From positions 9,655,217-9,719,216 of the forward strand of contig OZ020246.1 in NCBI GenBank assembly GCA_963971285.1: a DNA stretch of 64,000 bases. The letters run 5' to 3'. The stretch comes from Astropecten irregularis. Its lineage: Eukaryota; Echinodermata; Asteroidea; Paxillosida; Astropectinidae. The translations under genes were made by a program, and so were the position numbers. Below, in pieces: positions 47,906 through 57,888 of this stretch; the first letter of the stretch is position 1, and each line of letters opens with the position of its first letter. The notes beneath the pieces were generated by a model. The model worked only from the letters and a program-made list of their open reading frames with translations. It did not search any database and was not told the DNA's origin.

Positions 47906-49250
47906 GATATTTTGCATATCTCCCGTGGTCTATAACGAGGGAAACCACGGTGTGAAGAAATGTATGTTTTTTTATTTAACTTTTTTTCTCTTTTTTTTTC
48001 GGGGGGGGGGGGGGGGGTGGTTGGGTGGGGGTAGGGGGGTGGGGCTTTGCTAATGGGAATTTCTTAGTCTATATACAAAGTCATATGAACAATGTAATTC
48101 TAAATAAAGATTTGAGGCTTTGCATGGAGACAATTGGTATGTGGGTCGGTTTGCGGAAACGCCATGTAAGAATCGTTCGTACTTTCGCACTTCTATATCG
48201 TTCGCACTTCTCGCAATTAGGTCTCAACGTTTCGACTAGCCTGCTCTAGTCCTCATCAGGAGACGATTGAAATGTAATTCTTGTTGTGAATGATTTCCAA
48301 TGTACGCATTCATCTGAAGTGGATCTCTCCAACAAGGTTATCATAAGGTTATCAATAGAATGCACACAGATATACACACATGTACATGTATACAATACAT
48401 GGAATTTTGTTATTGCCACCCAACATATCATGGATCACGGCCAACATTCATTATTCATGAGCTAACGCTCCTTATTTGGAAGTTACGAGCTTCCGGCGCA
48501 AAGCATGAATGAATCATAGCGAAAGAGGGGATTCCTGGAGCGTTCTGATTGGCTGGCTGGGACACAAAGGTATACAGATTTCAGGAAGGGCCCAGAGTGA
48601 TGACTAAGAACTTCAAAAATAGAAAGGTGAATCCCTATAAACCACAGTGGTGTGTTGACTACTTCCCTATTGTGTATGTCAGGCTTTGCGTCATCATACA
48701 CAACGAACAAAACAACACAGCAAACAATTTATTTATCTTTTTTTTCCGCAATTTAGGAGGAGACCTGACATTTTTGACTGGGTTCGTCAGCCCAGGTAAA
48801 TTGGGACGGGTTTCAAATTAGGCGATGACCGTGGTTTCTAGCATAACTCGGTGGGGGGATGAGACCCGTCTCTCCCCGGGAACCGCCGAGTCATGGCACG
48901 CTGTTGATAGTCGGACTTAATGATTTGTTTTTTTGAGTTGGTAAAAAGCAAGTCATATTTTTGTCAAATTACAGGTAGTAAAGCTAATTTTGTATTTTTT
49001 CCTGATTTCTTAATGTGACGAATCACTGGTGAGGCGATTCGTCATTTGAGTTTGTATCAGATCATATTGGCCTAGTTGTGGCTAATCCTGTGATGATGCC
49101 ATTATTTGATTTTTAGCAAGTCGTCTTCTTCTGCAAATTACGGAAATTGTGACAAATAGTTTTTTTTAATGGGGCCAATGTTTGAGGTTTTGGTGGTTGA
49201 ACGTCGCGTTTAGTGTCGTCAGTGAAATTATGGCATTACGGTACTTTACT

Positions 49251-49420
49251 TCTGATTGGCCAAAGAAGTTCGACAACTTTTTTGAACACTTTTGATTGGC
49301 CAAAGAAGTTCAACAACTTTTTTGAACACTTTTGATTGGCCAAAGAAGTTCAACAACTTTTTTGAACACTTTTGATTGGTCAATGAAGTTCTGAGGATAC
49401 TTTTGATTGGTCAGTGAGGA
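49251..49420. repeat. 40-bp tandem array of inverted CCAAT boxes
   Basis: GATTGGCCAAAGAAGTTC starts at 49254, 49294, 49334 and (diverged) 49374, with further decay to 49420. The unit is related in reverse complement to the CCAATCAAAAGT units of the array at 46601. Confidence 0.82.
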
Positions 49421-50612
49421 TTTGGCAGTACATGCCGTATGTAAGTCAAGTGGCTAATTATAGACCCAAAGCTTGGATACGTTCAACTGAAGTGCGGCAA
49501 AAGATATGCATTGTGCACGGCAAAAAATCTGTCCCATTGATTGTGGTTTAAAGGTGGACAGTCGATTCTAGCTCCCGACTCTAGGTGTTGGACGTTTCGC
49601 TGGTACATGGTGATCAGCAAATATAGCCACTGGCACGTGATGGTGAATTGGCCAATTGGGATTCGGCTATAGGTCATGAATATTTATGAGGTCATTTACA
49701 TTATCATAATTATTTGATCATCTTTTTTAGTGTCACTTTAACACTTGATTTCGGTTCAGAATATAGTTCCTGATGGTTGTTGGCGTTTTAACGGTTGGTC
49801 ATTGTTTGTTTGTTTGTTTTTTGATGTACCCATGCAGTGAGCTACCCATAAGAAGCACCCAATTGTTTTGTGGTCATGCTGGCTGTGGGCGTAATGGGTG
49901 TCGCCACGAGTTTGCCCCAGATTGGGCTAAGTTATCCCGGACCACCAGTCTGAGGTTGGTTGGTTAACAGGCGTGGCAAACCATCCCTCTACAAATTCTA
50001 CACCCATCGAAAGCCCAGCTGATTGCCTTATTAAGCCTTGATTGCCATATTAAGCCATGTTATACTGCTAGGCATTACACACACACCCTAGAGTTGTTTA
50101 CTGCTCCCTAGGCATATAACCCACTCTGACATCCGGTAGGGTTCGCCATAGGTCACTGCACACGCCCTCAACCCACTCTTCAACTTCCGTTTTGCCTAGT
50201 TGCCCCATTGTCATTTGTATGGACGTTGCTCCCATTGGTTTATTGTTGACATGACCGTTGCTTCCTCGTTCTGCTACATTCATTGCACTAGTCTGGTCTA
50301 CTTCTTTCCGCTTATGCCATGCACACAAAGTAATACTTATACAATCTGGAGTTTGTTGCTTAAAATTAAACAGCCTTTTACTTTGACCAAAAAGATTATG
50401 CTAAGTATATCGAGGGTTTGTTCCTGCAGCACAGCCCAGGATTCTTGGTAAAATGGACATATCTTTCGTCCTTGCTTGAACTTAACTTAGCAACATTATT
50501 TAGGCTTGATGGATGGGTTGCTTAACTTCGTAGTCAGCTTATTGTGGCATGGATGCCCATTTTAAAGCAATTTACACTTGTCTGAAACTGGTGTCTATCT
50601 TTCACCAGAGCT

Positions 50613-50816
50613 AGATAAGCACCGAACTCTGCTTAAGGACAAAACATTCCCTGGTTAGATGGAATATTGTTAAGCCAAGCATTATGCTTTCAACGTGCAA
50701 GTCAATTATACATATTAAACCACATAGAGATTTGGTTGGTAATGTTTTGTTCTTAATCAGGGAAGATTTTACATGCTAAGCAAATTTTGTGCATAAGCAG
50801 GTTTGTGGAATTGTTC
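50613..50816. repeat. Degraded family B copy
   Basis: Fragments GATAAGCACC, AATCAGGGAAGATTTTACATG, GCTAAGCAAATTTTGTGC and GGAATTGTTCC occur in family order. Both ends have decayed. Confidence 0.4.
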
Positions 50817-51027
50817 CAAGAGGAATGTTATTGTTTTCATACGGATATAGCCTATAGTAAGATGTGAATGAGCTCTTTCAAACTGCAAAATTCATGGGCC
50901 CATAGTCCCCATACCTAGTGTTGGCCAAGTCTGTTGCCCAACAACTATTAATAGCGCCTTCTTCAAAGACAAAGGGTATAGGTTAAACTAACATTTCCCA
51001 CTGTGTATTTACACTATAACTAAATTG

Positions 51028-51070
51028 ATTAAATTCAGTCAGTGTCCCTTGTGGTTATTTGATGATTAAA
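51028..51070 (+). repeat. SINE tail fragment
   Basis: TTCAGTCAGTGTCCCTTGTGG and TTATTTGATGATTAAATT match the tails of the copies at 22466 and 35252. No tRNA-like head is present. Confidence 0.55.
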
Positions 51071-51279
51071 TTTATCTGTACATGTAATTTAATGTTACTA
51101 TAATCTTTTCGCCTTGGAAGATCTTCAAGACGAAATCCTGTTTTTGCTTTTTATGTCAGATTTTGTTCATAGCACCGTCTGGGCTTGTCGAGTTTACCTC
51201 TTGAGCTCAATACTGAGAGATATTAGGTCAGTAGGATTTGAAGATTTGCAAGGTAGAGAATCTAAAGAATTGGGTATTA

Positions 51280-51375
51280 AGACTTGTTGAGACACCATGT
51301 ATAACACTCTTCTCGTTAGGTGTGTGTGGTCCTGAGAAGGACCAATGAGAGTAAGTTCTCCGTTAGGTCGATGTT
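51280..51375 (-). repeat. TCGAAACATCGAGAC repeat, copy 2 (inverted)
   Basis: GACACCATGTATAACACTCT, then GTGTGTGGTCCTGAGAAGG and ACCAATGAGAGTAAG, is the reverse complement of the 37655 copy. A related motif (CAACGTTTCGACTAGCC) is at 48226-48265. Confidence 0.55.
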
Positions 51376-52893
51376 TACCTTGTGTTCGTGTTCGTAGTTA
51401 AGGTTATTGTAGTTTCAGTATTTGGATGGATATTGTATGGTAGATTTATTAAAGATACATTGCCTGGTTTAAGGCTCACCTGGCAGTGAAATAAAACAGA
51501 TTTTGATGGCAATTTCAACATTATTAAGTTGGAGGCTTCAAGTTGGCGCTTAAGTCGAAAAGTCGAAATTTCCAATCAATAGTTAATGGCATAGTGTTAA
51601 ACAACAGCAGTTCAATTCTTTTGTAATGTCCTTTTGTCCAAAGAAACGGAATGCATCTTTAATAGGCGTATCATTAATTTGGAGCAAATGTTCAAATTCA
51701 TTTGCAATCATCATCTGAACGCTCAAGCCGATATATGCGTGCATCAGACATGCGTGCATCACATCAAACAATTAACATGTCACAGTGTTAATAATTACAA
51801 ATTTCATTTCAATACCAACATTCTGAAAGGATACTTCATGACCCCCTACGGTGCTTGTTTGCGAAGTGATAAAAGCATCATGTTTTACTTCTCAACTCCA
51901 CAAGTAGCCTTTTGTTTTGTTCCACATAAAAACCAAACATTGCCGTGGACCATATCACTCCATTCATCAAGAAGTGAATGCCATTTTATTTACCTAAAAA
52001 GTTAACACATTTTTCCGTGAAGATATCACCCGTGGTGTTATAGGGTTATATAATAATAGAGTCAATAGGGTTATTTTCTCTGCGTAATTATGACGGCAAG
52101 CCTTGTGCTAATATTAATACACTGATCATGATAAGAGGGGGATATGGACGCTGCCACGCGCTTAGCTTGTGCCGGCACGAGCGAGATCGAGACCGTGCGT
52201 TTTTTGTTCCGTCCCCCGTCCACCTGCCGTGTTAACGGGGCTCCACGTAGCGGCCGAGACGCGCTGGGGATTCCCCTTCAGTTTTATTTTGCTCGCCCGT
52301 CGAAAAAAAAAAGCTTCCGTGATCGAGTTTGAAATCTTACTTTTTTTTCGTGGTTTTCTTTGTGCATAAAAAACGGAGCCGTGCATCCAGTTTGCGGTCG
52401 AAAAAATTTGGGGAGAAAACCTAAAAATATGAATGTCGTGAAATCTGACCAATATTACTCAAATAGTATATAATGAACATGCATGCAGCTGTCAAACTAA
52501 TATTTAACTTGGGAAACATTCTAAAATTGCTGGTTTTTCGTCGCCTGAAACGGATGTTTCTCATCGACGATTTCAATTTTTTTTTTTTTGTTATGATGCG
52601 TGCCAATTTCACACATGAATGTTCTGTTAGCCGGAACCACCACACACATACATTTGGTGTAGCATTCGATGTTAATGAATTGAGATTACCATTGAAATTA
52701 CAATTGTGGGATAGTTTAATCCAGAGTCCTGTATGACTGGAAAATGCATTGGGGAGGCATGGTGGGTTATACACAAATGCACCGAATCAAAAACGGACCT
52801 GGTTTAATTTTGCCACAAATAATGGCCGAAAAATGCTATAATTATAATATAATTGTATCGAATTTTCCGGCATTTTGATAACATTATGCACAA

Positions 52894-53291
52894 TACAGGG
52901 TGTCCCAGAAAAAACGCAACACTGTGTCGGGACCCATTATGTTAACATTAAACTGTTTATCACTTCAAGATTCAGATACGTGATACAGCCATGTCTTGGC
53001 TATCACCATGTAGAATCTAAGCATATTGGGGCTGAAATTAGCGAAAATTATGACCAATTGAAAGAGTACTCCTTAAAAACAAATTTTTAAAGATAACACG
53101 CATAGTGGTCAATACTCACATAATTTGTACGAAAGAAAGATGAAAATCGGGTTTTGAGTTTGGGTAATTCAGTCTTAAATTTGTCACTCAATTTTAGTCA
53201 AATTATGCTTAAATTCTACATGGTGATAGCCAAGACTTAGCTATATCACATTTCTGAATCCCGAAGTGATAAATAGTTGGGACACCCTGTA
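52894..53291. mobile_element. Second mariner-like MITE, different interior
   Basis: TACAGGGTGTCCCAGAAAAA to GGGACACCCTGTA. Inside, a second inverted pair (GCCATGTCTTGGCTATCACC and GGTGATAGCCAAGACTTAGC) folds the element. A 71-residue open frame over its left part is accidental. Confidence 0.75.
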
Positions 53292-53413
53292 CACGGTGAG
53301 TTGTTGTATATGTTAATTAAAAACCTCGAAACAATTTAGACGATCTTCTTGCGGTGCATGCATGAGTCTACCAAAATATCCTGTGGCATATAACTGTACA
53401 CATTATGACACCT

Positions 53414-53553
53414 TGGGTTGATTTCACCGAACTCATCGTAACTTACTACCAATCGTAGGACTCATGATGTATTACAGCCATACATAGGATACGATGGCTT
53501 ATCCTTCATAAATCACGTTACGGTCGATCATAGGGCTTCGTGAAATCGACCCC
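53414..53553. repeat. Family C foldback, copy 4
   Basis: TGGGTTGATTTCACCGAACTC to GGGCTTCGTGAAATCGACCC. Confidence 0.72.
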
Positions 53554-54114
53554 TAAGTTACGTTCCACTTCTACTCTCCATATCGCACGATATTATTTCT
53601 ATGCAATTATTTTCAAAGCCAATGACGCTCTACAAATTTAACAAAATCACCAGCTTAGTCAAACAATCAATCCCAATTTTTGTTGCCAAATATTTTAAGT
53701 TGCACGGAAACAAATTGAGGATTACTGTTTAATTTAGTCCGATCAACATTTCCTAGGTTTCTGTCTCTCCAACCCCGAATATCCTAAAGTTTTCTAAACC
53801 ATTCAGTTCACCTTATGCATACAGAATCTGAGGGACAAATAAAAAAATTCCTTATCAAATTTAGCAGCAAAAGAGGAAGCGATATTTTACAACTGTCACT
53901 CGGCTGGAGTCTCTTTTTGCCGGAACATGGAGTTATAAACACACCGAGACTTGCAACAAAAAGTCCCGGTAACATCACGGCCTGCACCTGTCGTTGTGCC
54001 CGCTAGTTATACAGCATCGAGATTGGTCTTTGTACAATCCGGTTTAATTATTCATATATTGATTATACAGTAAATCCGGTTCTTGTTTTTTGAAAGAAAC
54101 AAAAGGAACCGACG

Positions 54115-54264
54115 GGGTCGATTTCACCAAACTCATCGCAACTTTACTATCAATCGTAAGGCATGTTACGCATAGCAGCCCTTCAATAGGATAGGCCCCG
54201 TACGATGGGTTATCCTTCGTATATCGAGTTAAGATCGATCGTAGGGCTTCGTGAAATCCATCCC
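54115..54264. repeat. Family C foldback, copy 5
   Basis: GGGGTCGATTTCACCAAACT to GGCTTCGTGAAATCCATCCC. It is only 560 bases from copy 4, in the same orientation. Confidence 0.72.
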
Positions 54265-54597
54265 ATTTAATTTGTATGGAACCGTGAAGAGTTTCGTATT
54301 GCTTTATTTTAAACAGATTATCCAATACTACATTTGGAGTGAAATTGTGTAAAATGTTTAAAGTTTTTGCCTATAGTTTATATTTCTTAATTATTCAATT
54401 AGCACTTAAGTTTAAGAAATAGGCCTGTAAGGGTTTTTAAAATGAAAAACAAATCAAAAAGATATTAAGAACTGAAAAAAAAAGTTTGGTGCGCAGATCA
54501 GTTGGGTTGTTTCTTGAATAGCATCACATTTTTTTCTCACGTCAAAGATAAGAAAAGTACAATTTGCATAATCAAAATTGCAAGTGGGTTATAAACA

Positions 54598-54838
54598 CCT
54601 ATTTTATAGAGCTGCTTAAGCACAAAACTTGCTTAAGCATGAAAAGCCTTCCTTACTCTAACAGGATTATCATCCAAATTTCCATGTGATGTTGACTGCT
54701 TTTGACTTGTATTATTCGGTCATTGTTTGCTGAGCATACCATGCACATTGAGTTTTGGCTGGCATACTGATTTTATTTACAAAGAATTTTGGTGCTTAAG
54801 CAATTTTTGGTGCTTAAGCAGCTCTATGAAATTGGCCT
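54598..54838. mobile_element. Family B element, copy 8 (GCTTAAGCA subfamily)
   Basis: The interior and right end (AAGCAGCTCTATGAAATTGG) match the copy at 39676. The left end is reduced to TTATAGAGCTGCTTAAGCAC. Confidence 0.72.
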
Positions 54839-55874
54839 CTGATCATTGCAGACATTGTTAGTGAGCTATTGTTTGCAATTTGCATGTCATAATAATCATC
54901 ATAATGGCATCAATATTTGAAAACGGATTTCGTAGAAACTCACGGATTCAAGACTTCTTGCACGAAGCTAAGATTATATTGTATGGTTTGGAGTAGCAGT
55001 ATAGGGACCTCGAAAATGTTATTAAATACTCGTGTAATGACGCTTATACAAACACAATATGCGCCTATCTTCGTTTTCTGCGAGTGCTAATTCGTTGAAA
55101 ATCCAGGGTCACTGAAACAGTGTAAGGGTAAATCTTTACAGTCACTTAAGCCTAACTCTCATTTCCAAGAACAAACATCAAAAGACCTATGAAATAATAT
55201 CACCAATTAATTTCGACTGAAAATGAAACACGGGAAACGGGTGTAATAATTATGATTCGTATATGTTGCATTATATGGCAGAATGCTATACAGTGTTTGG
55301 ATTCTCGGAGCAAGCGGGAAGTGGCTAGAAATTGGTGGGGCGGATAAGCGAGAAAGCCAGGCTGGATGTAACCGAGGCGGCCGCTTCAAAGTCCTGGCTT
55401 TCCCGGAAGGTTGCTCTGTGACCATTTCCACAAAACGCGGCCAGTGCTTATTAACCCAGCTACTGTAATTTCAGAGACTTATTCGGAAACAGAAGCCCAA
55501 TCGGTTTCTTCGGAGCCTGGAAATTCCCCTTCAACAATTCGAGAACCCCGGGAAGTTGGGATTTTAGACTAAATATTATGATTATTATTTGAGATTATAA
55601 TAATGCACACAATAGAATGTTTGATATACTTTCCTGGAAATTCTTTGTTACAATTCCTTTCTCAAAACAAAATCGATGGCTTCGCCGAAGATCTGCAATT
55701 TAAGCAGTTCCTTTATTATTTTATACTTGAAGTATTTTGATAACCCATATACATGATATTTGATATGCTTATTCTCTCCTTGTTGTGTCATATGAATGAG
55801 TCTGAATCAAAATTTAAAAAAGGCCCTGACAAATAAAGACTGCTGAGTTTTTGAAGACTGCAAGAATAAATTAA

Positions 55875-56233
55875 AGGTAGTATCATACTTTGGTGGGAAA
55901 CCAAAACAGACATGTTCACAGATTTACGTATAACTTACAGGGTATGAAAATGGTGATGGTAGAAACATACCGTTAACAATTTTTCCGCCTGAAATGGTGC
56001 ATTTATCCAGAAATTAGTAAAACAACGACAGAAAATCTTGTTGATCGTTTAAAAGATCAAAAATAAAAGAGAAAAAGACTTAAGAAATACTGTGGCTATT
56101 TTTCACTGTTTTCTCAAAAAGTGGGCACCGTACGTGACTGAAATTTTCCCAGATGACTGTTACTGTATCCGTCTTGATATTTTTGGCCATGAATCTGTAT
56201 TTCTTTGATAAAAACCAAAGTATGGTATTGCCT
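55875..56233 (-). mobile_element. Family A MITE, copy 12 (reverse)
   Basis: TTAA at 55871 and 56234. The copy lies 1.4 kb upstream of the IRF promoter. One palindrome arm carries a substitution (GATCGTTT). Confidence 0.85.
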
Positions 56234-56237
56234 TTAA

Positions 56238-57663
56238 CATTGCTACAAATTTAACATTCATATTTAGCCTGTCATGTATACTGTGCGAGGACTAGGCATT
56301 GTCTTTTCCATTGTCTCTGTACTTAACAAAACTTCCATAATGTGTGCACGCATTTGTATACGTCCGAGGACGACCTTAAAACAAAAGAAGTCCGTGCGAG
56401 GACAATAATAGTTTCATTGTTATTCCTTTATTCTCCAGTCCTTGATCAAAATGCAGCACACGCACACTATAGGTCCCAAGCAGGCCCTCCATTGCACCTT
56501 CAGTATAAACAGTGAAAAAGCGAGTTGCTTTGATATAATTATTCATATCAAAATAATGACAAATATTTCACAGCTGAGCTGCATAGTTTCCAATCGAATT
56601 CCTTGATTTTTATTAGGTCAAACATAAGCAGTAGATTTACATGACATTTTTAAATGAAATTGTATCTCAATCCGTCAATCTAGTTCTTCAAAAGTGTTGA
56701 AAAAATTATTTTACTGTGTTCTGCACGTTGCTATGGGCGTATTTTAATATCTCAGATTTGTTGGAAAAAGGGTGATTGTTCTACTCTTTTCTCGATTGAT
56801 GCAGCATGCGTATATTTTATGGTTATCAGGTTTTTTTTACTACTTTTAATCATGCAACTGGTTAGAAATTTTCACACCGTCATTTTCGCCAGAAGCTCAA
56901 TATTCCCCGTGTGCATTATCAATATACGTTTGTTTCTTTCATGTCCTTATACACATCATGTATTTTATCTGTGCACAGCCAATGATCAAGAATGATCAGA
57001 TGAGCTTATTTGTCGTGAGGTGTGTGGTGACGAGCTCCGATTGGTCGAAAGACGGTGGTCGTGTTTAATGACTTAATGCGCGCGCAATTCCATCAGCCAA
57101 TCAGACACGGAGATGAGCTTTTTGCGCGCCGTATGGTAATTATCCAGCAATTTGACAATATTAAGGTCATTTTCTGTTGAGCGAATGAACAGATGTCACG
57201 TGGGTCTTCGTATCAACCAATTAGGAGCTGCCACGAACTTCTTTGCATACTTAATTGGATCGCCGTAAGCAGTGTGCAGAAATCCAATTGATCTGCGACG
57301 CACTGTAAAGATTCGCATCCCACAAAACTAGCTAAAAGCTCCAATTTGTGCCGAACATTTTAGTATCAAAATCTCGACTTTTGATGACTCCAAAGTGACT
57401 CACAGACGACAGTTTCTACACAAACAAACAAATTTGCTAGACCCCCGAAAAAAAGACGAATCTATTTTTGCACGTAACCCCCATGGAGAGTTATAACTGG
57501 AGAGAAACTCAAATAGTGAAATTCTACTCAAGCCTTATAATATTTTGGATCGGCCCACATATTGATTTCCGGTGCGTCCATTGACTTGTACACAGGTTGG
57601 TTCTGCGCACGTACCAAGAGTCACCGCTATGACGTCAGAGCCAGTGCCACTATGCCAGTACGC
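56238..57663. other. Region upstream of the IRF promoter
   Basis: Unique sequence. From about 57000 CCAAT/ATTGG boxes and GCGC-containing words become frequent (GATTGGTCG 57040s, GCCAATCAG 57095s, CACGTG near 57197), as in a proximal promoter. No ISRE-type GAAANNGAAA is evident. Confidence 0.45.
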
Positions 57664-57700
57664 TATATAGGCCAGTAGCATCTGTACCGCACCAATCAGT
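57664..57700 (+). promoter_or_regulatory. Candidate core promoter of the IRF gene (TATA and initiator)
   Basis: TATATA at 57664-57669 is followed 27 bases later by TCAGT (57696-57700), an initiator-like pentamer. The first predicted coding ATG is about 130 bases further on. Upstream (57045-57240) lie several CCAAT/ATTGG boxes and a CACGTG E-box (57197-57202 region). The spacing is as expected for a TATA-driven promoter, but the start site itself is an inference. Confidence 0.55.
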
Positions 57701-57826
57701 CCCCGTTCTGTACCCGTTCAGTAGTTCGCCTGTGATCATACGGAGCCCACGGCTAGTATCATATCCAAGTGAACTCTCCTGCAATTTTGGTCTTGTTTTT
57801 GTGATCTAAAGACACTTGTGGGCAAC

Positions 57827-57888
57827 ATGCTAACCACACTCAGCTCTGCTGGAAACACAAGCATACAACGTCGCACTTCGGAGTCCAA
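57827..57888 (+). CDS. IRF gene, first coding exon (predicted)
   Basis: The ATG at 57827 opens MLTTLSSAGNTSIQRRTSES and ends at a consensus donor AA|GTAAGT. It ends in phase 2, exactly what the next exon needs: the split codon becomes Lys, followed by TSEPMQTQTSP. A TATA box lies 160 bases upstream. The exon has no domain of its own, so support comes from phase, splice signal and promoter position. If this exon were non-coding, translation could instead begin at the in-frame Met in exon 2 at 62919. Confidence 0.7.

Larger units (their letters stand above)
46873..52893. other. Intergenic, no supported exon
   Basis: Contains the 40-bp array, SINE fragments and a CpG-rich patch at about 52144-52290 without a recognisable product. 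A hairpin ACTCGG...CCGAGT lies at 48846-48892. Confidence 0.5.

Noticed and set aside
55207..55468. GC-rich frames on both strands as an exon
   Set aside because: No recognisable domain and no convincing acceptor-donor pair in either frame.
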